Assembly (NCBI GenBank): GCA_964511405.1
Contig: CAZEFK010000316.1
Coordinates: 1-5,673 of the forward strand
Origin: CAZEFK01 sp964511405
GTDB taxonomy: Bacteria > Pseudomonadota > Alphaproteobacteria > Elsterales > Elsteraceae
Length of the DNA: 5,673 nt
Direction: 5' to 3'
The position numbers were made by a program, and so were the translations under genes. The stretch's first letter is position 1, and the number at the start of each line of letters is the position of its first letter. Shown here piece after piece: positions 1 to 5,118 of this stretch. The notes under the pieces are model-generated. The model ran no database searches. It was not told where the DNA came from and saw only the letters and a list, made by a program, of their open reading frames with translations.

Positions 1-538
1 CGAGATGGTCGAGATCCTCGCGGTGGGGCTTCACGCCGGTCTTGACCTTGTAGATGACATTGCCCGCCGGGACCATCGCGCGCATGCGCTCCAGATCGGC
101 GCCGAAATCCGGGTCGGCGATCGAGAACGACAGGGGAATGCTGTCGCGCACGCGGCCGCCCAGGAGGTCGGCGACCGACAGGCCGGCGGCCTTGCCGACG
201 ATGTCGAGCAGGGCGGTCTCGACGGCGACCTTGGCCTCGGCGTGACCGACCAGGGCGCGGTCGAGGTCGGCCATCAGGGCGCGCACGCGGCGGACCGGCC
301 GGCCGAGCACGATCGGGCGCAGATAGACGTCGAGCGCGGCGAAGGCCGCCTCAGGGGTGCCGGTGAAGACCTCCCACGGTGCCGCCTCACCCCAGCCGAC
401 CAGGCCGCCGGTGGCCGTGAGCTCCAGCAGGACCCGCTTGACGCTGCCCTTGACGTTCCCGACGCCTTGCAGGCGCGCCATCTTGATCGGGCTTTCGATC
501 AGGAAGACGCGCAGGCGCTCGACGATCGGGCTGGTCAT
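1..538 (-). CDS. Enolase-superfamily enzyme, MLE (muconate-lactonizing) subgroup, N-terminal part; C-terminus off window
   Basis: The first 179 residues are visible; the gene runs off the left edge. Residues 1-125 match the capping domain of the enolase superfamily: a strand ending in LVGWGEAAPW (46-55), then the helix segment GHAEAKVAVETALLDIVGK (98-116) typical of MLE-type enzymes, followed by LLGGRVRDSIPLSFSI (125-140), where the barrel begins. YKVKTG at 163-168 carries the KxK motif (Lys164, Lys166); the second lysine is the usual acid/base that removes the alpha-proton of a carboxylate substrate. The three metal-binding acidic residues and the opposite lysine would lie beyond the edge. 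Known activities in this subgroup include muconate cycloisomerase, N-acylamino-acid racemase, dipeptide epimerase, cis-3-hydroxyproline dehydratase and hydroxyproline-betaine epimerase; I cannot choose among them. The ATG at 538 has AGG upstream. The gene begins 9 bases after the binding-protein stop, so it is probably the third gene of the LysR unit. A GTG three codons upstream is possible but less well placed. Confidence 0.88.
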   Translation of the reverse strand, partial: MTSPIVERLRVFLIESPIKMARLQGVGNVKGSVKRVLLELTATGGLVGWGEAAPWEVFTGTPEAAFAALDVYLRPIVLGRPVRRVRALMADLDRALVGHAEAKVAVETALLDIVGKAAGLSVADLLGGRVRDSIPLSFSIADPDFGADLERMRAMVPAGNVIYKVKTGVKPHREDLDHL

Positions 539-547
539 GTCAGGCAC

Positions 548-1387
548 CTAGAACGAGACCCCGGGCGGAATGTCGGCTTCCTTGACGCCGACCGACTCCA
601 TGTTCGAGACGATCGCCTGCCGGATGAAGCCCAGGCCCTTGTTGAAATCGATCCAGGTATTGACGAAGTCGCGCAGGGTCTTGTCGGTCTCGCGGCGGAA
701 GCCGGCGTTCGACGTCGTGGCGAAGACCGGTGTCGGCAGCAGGAACTGGCCGACCGAGGCGTTCTTCTTCAGGACGGTCAAGGCCAGCATGGTGACAATG
801 CATTGGGCGTCGACCCGGCCCGAGACCAGGGCCGCGGTCGCCTCGTCGGTGGTCTTGAGCCGGCTGATCTGGGCCTTCGGCGCCAGGCGGCCGACGACCT
901 GGTCGTGCGACGAGCCGCTGTCGACGGCGATCCGGACATCGGGGGAGTTGAGCTCGGCCCAGGTCTTCGGCTGGAAGCCGGCCTTGGTGATGAACGCGAA
1001 GGCGTTGTTGAACACGGCCTGCGAGAAGTCGATCACCAGGGCGCGCTTGGGCGTCGGGTTGAGGCCGAAGAACAGGTCGATCTTGTTCGACTGCAGGTCG
1101 AGGACCGAGGTGCCCCAGGTCGTCTCGACGATCTGAAGCTCGGCCTCCAGGTCGTCGGCCAGCCCCTTGACGATGTCGACGTAGAAGCCGCGCCACTGCC
1201 CGGAGGCGGGATCCTTCATGTAATAGGGGGCGCCGCCGGCGACGGCGCCGGTGCGCAGCGTCTTCGTGCGCCTGATGCGGTCGAAGGTGGATTCGACTGT
1301 CTCCGCGGCCTGCGCGCTGCCTGCCGCCAGGACGGCGCCGACCGCGCCCAGCCCGATCAGCGATCCGATTTCACGACGTGTCGCCAT
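548..1387 (-). CDS. ABC transporter substrate-binding protein, family 3 (amino-acid type), periplasmic
   Basis: This 279-residue protein is the usual length for a family-3 extracellular solute-binding protein, which captures a polar amino acid or similar ligand in the periplasm and delivers it to an ABC permease. Residues 1-27 form a signal peptide: TRRE at 3-6, a hydrophobic stretch at about 8-23, and a likely cut after AQA at 25-27. The paired arginines suggest Tat export, although the motif is not perfect. Family landmarks are GFYVDIVKGLADDL (67-80), a DLFFGLNPTPKRALVIDFS segment (104-122) whose Arg115 usually grips the ligand carboxylate, AVDSGSS (154-160) and GRVDA (190-194). The Asp normally found five or six residues after the Asp of GRVDA is replaced by Val198/Thr199, so the ligand's amino group may be held differently. 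The start codon is 1 base after the LysR stop, with a G-rich ribosome-binding site inside the LysR end. No permease or ATPase gene is visible. Ligand unknown; lysine, pipecolate or a derivative is inferred from context. Confidence 0.92.
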   Translation of the reverse strand: MATRREIGSLIGLGAVGAVLAAGSAQAAETVESTFDRIRRTKTLRTGAVAGGAPYYMKDPASGQWRGFYVDIVKGLADDLEAELQIVETTWGTSVLDLQSNKIDLFFGLNPTPKRALVIDFSQAVFNNAFAFITKAGFQPKTWAELNSPDVRIAVDSGSSHDQVVGRLAPKAQISRLKTTDEATAALVSGRVDAQCIVTMLALTVLKKNASVGQFLLPTPVFATTSNAGFRRETDKTLRDFVNTWIDFNKGLGFIRQAIVSNMESVGVKEADIPPGVSF

Positions 1388-1388
1388 G

Positions 1389-2345
1389 TCAGCCCCCCTT
1401 ATTGTCGGGCCATGATTTCAGGGCCGCCCGGCTTCCGGCAAGGCTCGACTCGTCGTCGCCGGCCGCGGCCCGCTTGATCCAGGCGCGGAACGCCTGCAGC
1501 GGCGGATGCGACGCCCGCTTGACCGGCCAGGCGAGATAGTAGCGCTCAGTGCTTTCCACGGGCCCGTCCACCGGCTCGACCAGGTCGCCGCGGGCCAGCT
1601 CGGCCGCGATCAGGAAGCGCGGCAGCAGGGCCACGCCCAGGCCGGCGATGGCGGCCTGGGCGGCGGTCGCGAACTGGTCGACCAGCATGCCGGTGATGCC
1701 GTCGGCCGCGATGCCGTGGGCGGCGAACCACCGCTCCCAGGCATCGGGGCGGGTGGTCATGTGCAGCAGCGGGACGCCCAGCAGGTCGCGGGGGCCGGCA
1801 ATGCCGCGGCCGTTCAGCAGGGCCGGGCTGCAGGCGGGCACGACCGTCTCGCGCATCAGGGCGTCGAGCTCGGCCCCGGGCCATTCCGGCGCGCCGAAAT
1901 GGATCGCGGCGTCGACCGCGTCGTCCTGGAAGTCGAACGGCGCCTGCCGCGTGGTCAGGTTGACGGTGATGCCGGGGTTCTCGGCCAGAAAGGCGGGCAA
2001 GCGCGGGGCCAGCCAGCGCGTGCCGAAGGTCGGCAGGATCGCCAGGTTGAGCGAGCCGCCCCGGGGATTGGCGCGGAAGCCCAGCGTCGCATTGGCGATC
2101 AGCTGGAGCGCCCGGCGCACCTCCTGGGCGTAGGCCTCGCCCGCCAGGGTCAGCCGCACGGTCTGCCGCTCGCGGACGAACAGGTCGGAGCCGAGCTGCT
2201 CCTCCAGGGCCCGGACCTGGCGGCTGACCGCGCTCTGGGTCAGGTTGAGCTCGGCCGCGGCGGCCGTGAAGCTGCGGTGGCGGGCCGCCGCCTCGAACGC
2301 CGCCAGCAGCGACATCGACGGCAGGAAGCGCCGGATTATCGCCAT
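1389..2345 (-). CDS. LysR-family transcriptional regulator (GcvA-like), probable regulator of this locus
   Basis: This is a 318-residue LysR-type regulator. The N-terminal winged helix-turn-helix spans about residues 8-66, with FEAAARHRSFTAAAAELNLT (17-36) followed by QSAVSRQVRALEEQLG (37-52) and the LFVRERQTVRLTLAGE wing (55-70). The effector domain runs from about 97 to 292 and includes GLGVALLPRFLIAAELARGDLV (235-256), a segment typical of the GcvA subgroup. The start at 2345 is preferred over the Met at residue 11 because the RRFLPSM lead-in is part of the family pattern and AGGCGAG lies just upstream. The C-terminal tail after residue 292 is a little longer than usual and looks unstructured. 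The gene is divergent from hglS and heads its own unit with the binding protein and the enolase-superfamily gene. A LysR gene also sits in the amaA/amaB/hglS cluster of Pseudomonas putida (from memory). Control of both units and of itself is an inference; the effector is probably a lysine-pathway intermediate. Confidence 0.95.
   Translation of the reverse strand: MAIIRRFLPSMSLLAAFEAAARHRSFTAAAAELNLTQSAVSRQVRALEEQLGSDLFVRERQTVRLTLAGEAYAQEVRRALQLIANATLGFRANPRGGSLNLAILPTFGTRWLAPRLPAFLAENPGITVNLTTRQAPFDFQDDAVDAAIHFGAPEWPGAELDALMRETVVPACSPALLNGRGIAGPRDLLGVPLLHMTTRPDAWERWFAAHGIAADGITGMLVDQFATAAQAAIAGLGVALLPRFLIAAELARGDLVEPVDGPVESTERYYLAWPVKRASHPPLQAFRAWIKRAAAGDDESSLAGSRAALKSWPDNKGG
1393..1400 (-). 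promoter_or_regulatory. Ribosome-binding site of the solute-binding protein gene, inside the LysR gene end
   Basis: On the minus strand AAGGGGGG ends 5 bases before the binding-protein ATG. It overlaps the last Lys-Gly-Gly codons of the LysR gene, whose TGA is followed by a single base and then the ATG. This arrangement favours translational coupling of the two genes and supports the chosen start. Confidence 0.6.
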
Positions 2346-2350
2346 GGCTC

Positions 2351-2384
2351 GCCTGACTCATTCATGGAAGTCATGATGTCAGGC
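2351..2384. repeat. Inverted repeat GCCTGAC-N20-GTCAGGC, candidate LysR operator
   Basis: The left arm GCCTGAC (2351-2357) and the right arm GTCAGGC (2378-2384) are perfect reverse complements. The left arm overlaps the LysR ribosome-binding site, so a bound protein could block expression of the leftward unit. By a rough count, a 7-bp match at such spacing is not very rare in 115 bases, so the evidence is modest and rests on the position as much as on the match. Confidence 0.4.
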
Positions 2385-2395
2385 CGAATCGTCGT

Positions 2396-2424
2396 TTGAA
2401 AGCGCGGCCGATTGCCGGAAGGAT
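2396..2424 (+). promoter_or_regulatory. Weak candidate sigma-70-type promoter for hglS
   Basis: TTGAAA at 2396-2401 matches five of six positions of the -35 consensus. AAGGAT at 2419-2424, after a 17-base spacer, matches three of six positions of the -10 consensus. The -10 box lies in the left arm of the inverted repeat at 2413-2437. Promoters in GC-rich alphaproteobacteria are poorly predicted by eye, so this is only a candidate. Confidence 0.25.
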
Positions 2425-2437
2425 GATGCCTTCCGCA
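2413..2437. repeat. Inverted repeat CGGAAGG-N6-CCTTCCG upstream of hglS, candidate operator or hairpin
   Basis: CGGAAGG (2416-2422) and CCTTCCG (2429-2435) are perfect reverse complements around the 6-base loop ATGATG. Allowing C2416 to bulge out, TGC at 2413-2415 pairs with GCA at 2435-2437, giving a 9-bp stem. No run of T follows it and it lies 23 bases before the hglS start, so it is not a usual terminator. If transcription starts near 2430 it would act as DNA, as an operator over the -10 region; if it starts further upstream it would be a leader hairpin. Confidence 0.5.
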
Positions 2438-2460
2438 CATGACGTGCCGAGGACCCGGCC

Positions 2461-3810
2461 ATGAGCAGTTCCGCCTTCGTCACGGCCGACGAGATCCGGA
2501 CCCGGTTCGCCCGGGCGATGTCCGACATGTACCGGGCCGAGGTGCCGCACTATGGCACGCTCCTGGACCTGGTCGCCGAGGTCAACGCCGCGGCGCTGGC
2601 GGCCGACCCGGCGCTGGCGGCGCGGACCGGCGACCTCGGCCGGCTCGCTCTGGAACGCCATGGCGCCATCCGCCTGGGGACGCCCGCGGAGCTGGCCACC
2701 GTCCGGCGCCTGTTCGCGGTCATGGGCCTGCTGCCGGTCGGCTATTACGACCTGTCCGCGGCGGGGGTGCCGGTCCACGCCACCGCGTTCCGCCCCGTGG
2801 CCGAGGACCAGCTCGCGCGGTGCCCGTTCCGCGTCTTCACTTCGCTGCTGCGGCTGGAGCTGATCCAGGACCCGGCGCTGCGCGCCGAGGCCCAGGCGAT
2901 CCTGGCGCGGCGGCGGATCTTCAGCGACGGCGCCCTGCGGCTGATCGACCGCGCCGAGTACCAAGGCGGGCTGACGAGTGCCGAGGCAGACGCCTTCGTG
3001 GCCGAGGCGCTCCAGACTTTCCGCTGGCACGGGCAGGCCACCGTCGATGCCGCCACCTACGGCCGGCTGCACGCGGCGCACCGGCTGATCGCCGACGTGG
3101 TGTGCTTCCCGGGGCCGCACATCAACCACCTGACCCCGCGCACGCTGGATATCGACCGGGTCCAGGCGGCCATGCCGGGGCGCGGCATCGCCGCCAAGGC
3201 GGTGATCGAGGGGCCGCCCGCCCGCGCCTGCCCGATCCTGCTGCGCCAGACCAGCTTCACGGCCCTGGCGGAGGCGGTCCGGTTCCCGGGTGCGGACGGC
3301 GGGCAGGCGGGCACCCACACCGCGCGGTTCGGCGAGATCGAGCAGCGCGGCCAGGCCCTGACCCGCAAGGGCCGGGCCCTCTATGACCGGCTGCTGGCCG
3401 GGGTGCCGGGCGGCGACGGCTACGACGCGCGCCTGGGCGCGGCCTTCCGGTCGTTCCCGGATGACGCCGATGCGATTCGGCGCCAGGGCCTGGGCTACGT
3501 TCGCTACGCGCTGGCCGGGGATGGGCCCCCCGAACTGGCGGCGCGGCCGCTCGACGAGCTGGTCGCGGCCGGCGTCGCCACCGCCGAGCCCATCCTGTAC
3601 GAGGACTTCCTGCCGGTCAGCGCGGCCGGCATCTTCCAGTCCAACCTGGGCGAGCCGGCGCGCCAGGCCTACGCGTCCGACGCTGCCCGCGGGGCGTTCG
3701 TCGCGGCGCTGGGCGCGCCTGTCATCGACGAATTCGACCTCTACGACGCGGCGCAGGCGCGCTCGATCGCGGCGGTGCGCGCGGCGCTTCGGTGCGAGGC
3801 CGCGGCATGA
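2461..3810 (+). CDS. hglS: 2-oxoadipate dioxygenase/decarboxylase (DUF1338, HglS/YdcJ family)
   Basis: This 449-residue cytoplasmic enzyme belongs to the DUF1338 family. HglS is an Fe(II)-dependent enzyme that converts 2-oxoadipate and O2 to D-2-hydroxyglutarate and CO2, the last specialised step of lysine breakdown through 2-aminoadipate. The expected metal and substrate residues are visible: ERHGAIRLG gives His67 and Arg71 (compare His70 and Arg74 recalled for the P. putida enzyme), HINHLTPRTLDID (220-232) gives His223 (compare His226), and FGEIEQRG (290-297) supplies the acidic ligand, Glu292 or Glu294 (compare Glu294). YEDFLPVSAAGIFQSNLG (380-397) is a conserved C-terminal segment that probably lines the active site. 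The length is close to the P. putida protein (about 464). The ATG has GAGGA 7 bases upstream. The gene overlaps the next one by 4 bases, so the two should be co-translated. Broad DUF1338 members of unknown substrate exist, but the oxidase and ALDH7 neighbours support this role. Confidence 0.92.
   Translation: MSSSAFVTADEIRTRFARAMSDMYRAEVPHYGTLLDLVAEVNAAALAADPALAARTGDLGRLALERHGAIRLGTPAELATVRRLFAVMGLLPVGYYDLSAAGVPVHATAFRPVAEDQLARCPFRVFTSLLRLELIQDPALRAEAQAILARRRIFSDGALRLIDRAEYQGGLTSAEADAFVAEALQTFRWHGQATVDAATYGRLHAAHRLIADVVCFPGPHINHLTPRTLDIDRVQAAMPGRGIAAKAVIEGPPARACPILLRQTSFTALAEAVRFPGADGGQAGTHTARFGEIEQRGQALTRKGRALYDRLLAGVPGGDGYDARLGAAFRSFPDDADAIRRQGLGYVRYALAGDGPPELAARPLDELVAAGVATAEPILYEDFLPVSAAGIFQSNLGEPARQAYASDAARGAFVAALGAPVIDEFDLYDAAQARSIAAVRAALRCEAAA
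3796..3799 (+). promoter_or_regulatory. Ribosome-binding site that favours the ATG at 3807 for the FAD oxidase
   Basis: GAGG lies 7 bases before the ATG at 3807, which overlaps the hglS TGA in the pattern ATGA. A longer reading from a GTG at 3792 would add five residues (Met-Arg-Gly-Arg-Gly) but has no such site at proper spacing, so the shorter start is preferred. Confidence 0.5.
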
Positions 3811-5090
3811 AGGGCGATCCGCGCAGCCACGGACTGTGGGAGCAGTCCGCCCCGCCGCCGCCGGCCACGCCGCCGCTGGACCACGACACGGCGGTGGACG
3901 TGGCGGTCGTCGGCGCCGGCTTCACCGGCCTGTCGGCGGCGCTGCATCTGGCCCAGGGCGGCGCGCGCGTCGCGGTGCTGGAGGCCGCCGAGATCGGTTT
4001 CGGCGCGTCGGGCCGCAATGTCGGCCTGGTCAATGCCGGCATGTGGGTGATGCCCGACGCCTTGCCCGGGGTGCTGGGGCCGGTCCATGGCGCGCGGCTG
4101 CTCGACTTGCTGGGCGAGGCGCCGGCGGTGGTGTTCGACCTGGTCGAGCGCCATCAGATCCAATGCGAGCCCGAGCGCCGGGGTACGCTGCACTGCGCGG
4201 TTGGGAGCACGGGCCTGGCGGAGCTGACCGAGCGGGCGCGCCAGTGGCGGGCCCGCGGCGCGCCGGTCCATCTGCTCGACGCCGGCGAGACCGCGCGCAT
4301 GACCGGGACCACGGCCTATGCCGGGGCGCTGTTGGACCTGCGCGCAGGGACCATCCAGCCGCTGGCCTATGCCCGCGGGCTGGCCGCGGCGGCGATCGCA
4401 TCGGGTGCCCGCATCCATACCGCGAGCCCGGTGACGGCCGTTGTCGACGACGGCAGCGCCTGGCGCCTCGACACGCCGCGCGGCAGCGTGCGCGCCGGAT
4501 CGGTGGCCGTGTGCACCGACGCCTATACCAGCGGGGTCTGGCCCGCGGTGCGGGCCGAGCAGGTGCATTTGCCCTATTTCAACCTGGCGACGGCGCCGCT
4601 GCCCGCCGACCTGCAGCGCGCGATCCTGCCCGAGCGCCAGGGCGCCTGGGATACCCGCGAGATCCTGAGCTCGTTCCGGCTCGACCGGCAGGGCCGGCTG
4701 GTGTTCGGCAGCGTCGGCGCCCTGCGCGGGACCGGCCGCGCCATCCATCGGGCGTGGGGCCGGCGGGCGCTGGCCAAGCTGTTCCCGCAGCTGCGCGGCA
4801 TCGACTTCGAGCATGAGTGGTACGGCCAGATCGGCATGACCCAGGACCACCTGCCGCGCTTCCACCGCCTTGGCCGCAACGTCATCTGCGTGTGCGGCTA
4901 TAACGGCCGCGGCATCGCGCCGGGCACCGTGCTCGGCCGGTGCCTGGCCCAGCGGCTGTTGGGCGCGATCGGCGACGACGACCTGCCGCTGCCGGTCACC
5001 GACCCCGCTGCCGTGCCTGCGCGCGCCGCCCGCGAGGCCTATTATGAGGTCGGCGCCCAGGTGGCCCACTTCGCCGGCGCCCGTTTCTGA
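3807..5090 (+). CDS. amaA: FAD-dependent oxidoreductase (DAO family), probable L-pipecolate oxidase
   Basis: This 427-residue flavoenzyme belongs to the glycine/D-amino-acid oxidase (DAO) family. Residues 31-60 form the dinucleotide-binding fold: VAVVGAGFTGLSAALHL (32-48) carries GxGxxG at 36-41, and Glu59 ends the second strand to hold the FAD ribose. FGASGRNVGLVNAG (65-78) is the second FAD-contacting segment, and CGYNGRGIAPGTVLGR (363-378) is the usual C-terminal flavin motif. There is no signal peptide. AmaA oxidises L-pipecolate to piperideine-6-carboxylate, which opens to 2-aminoadipate 6-semialdehyde; electrons probably go to the respiratory chain. The sequence alone would also fit gamma-glutamylputrescine oxidase (PuuB-like) and related amine oxidases. 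The pipecolate call comes from lying between hglS and an ALDH7 gene, and from a length like that of P. putida AmaA. The gene is translationally coupled to hglS and followed after 28 bases by amaB. Confidence 0.85.
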   Translation: MKGDPRSHGLWEQSAPPPPATPPLDHDTAVDVAVVGAGFTGLSAALHLAQGGARVAVLEAAEIGFGASGRNVGLVNAGMWVMPDALPGVLGPVHGARLLDLLGEAPAVVFDLVERHQIQCEPERRGTLHCAVGSTGLAELTERARQWRARGAPVHLLDAGETARMTGTTAYAGALLDLRAGTIQPLAYARGLAAAAIASGARIHTASPVTAVVDDGSAWRLDTPRGSVRAGSVAVCTDAYTSGVWPAVRAEQVHLPYFNLATAPLPADLQRAILPERQGAWDTREILSSFRLDRQGRLVFGSVGALRGTGRAIHRAWGRRALAKLFPQLRGIDFEHEWYGQIGMTQDHLPRFHRLGRNVICVCGYNGRGIAPGTVLGRCLAQRLLGAIGDDDLPLPVTDPAAVPARAAREAYYEVGAQVAHFAGARF

Positions 5091-5108
5091 CCCGCACCCC
5101 CGCACTAT

Positions 5109-5112
5109 GGAG
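5109..5112 (+). promoter_or_regulatory. Ribosome-binding site that favours the ATG at 5119 for the aldehyde dehydrogenase
   Basis: GGAG lies 6 bases before the ATG at 5119. An in-frame ATG at 5107 would add four residues but overlaps this site and has only C-rich sequence upstream, so the second ATG is preferred. Confidence 0.5.
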
Positions 5113-5118
5113 TCCGAC

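Larger units (their letters stand above)
2346..2460. promoter_or_regulatory. Divergent intergenic control region between the LysR gene and hglS
   Basis: These 115 bases are the only substantial non-coding stretch and should hold the promoters of both units. They are less GC-rich than the genes in the part from 2358 to 2401. Two inverted repeats lie here (listed separately). A short TCATG/CATGA inverted repeat with a 5-base spacer at 2362-2376 sits inside the wider one and could be part of a LysR binding site. For the leftward unit the best promoter I can pick on the minus strand is TTTCAA (2401-2396) and CATCAT (2378-2373) with a 17-base spacer, which is weak. The ribosome-binding site of hglS, GAGGA, is at 2449-2453, 7 bases before its ATG. 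I see no riboswitch, which would need more room than this. Confidence 0.7.

Noticed and set aside
536..545. ATGTCAGGC shared between the start of the enolase-superfamily gene (537-545) and the control region (2376-2384), suggesting a repeated operator
   Set aside because: Pairs of 9-base matches are expected many times by chance in a window of this size, and here the match includes a start codon. It is not evidence of a second binding site.
5..1477. Long plus-strand open frame (490 codons) opposite the enolase-superfamily and binding-protein genes
   Set aside because: Its composition is rich in Arg, Gly, Asp and Ala with no recognisable domain, as expected for the antisense of high-GC genes. 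The minus-strand proteins have clear family motifs and proper ribosome-binding sites.
1506..2399. Plus-strand open frame opposite the LysR gene
   Set aside because: Repetitive Gly/Arg/Gln-rich translation without domain features; the LysR protein on the other strand is unmistakable.
2413..2437. Rho-independent terminator
   Set aside because: The stem is not followed by a T-run on either strand, and it lies between two divergent gene starts where no transcript needs to end.
2346..2460. Lysine riboswitch upstream of the lysine-catabolic unit
   Set aside because: The region is too short for the lysine aptamer plus promoter, and I see no multi-helix conserved core, only simple inverted repeats.
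2371..3318. Minus-strand open frame opposite hglS that would reach into the intergenic region
   Set aside because: No family features, and it conflicts with a conserved DUF1338 protein with complete metal ligands.
3383..4816. Plus-strand open frame in another phase spanning the hglS end and most of amaA
   Set aside because: The translation is Arg/Gly/Ala-rich and shows no motif; the two real genes explain the whole stretch with a normal ATGA overlap.
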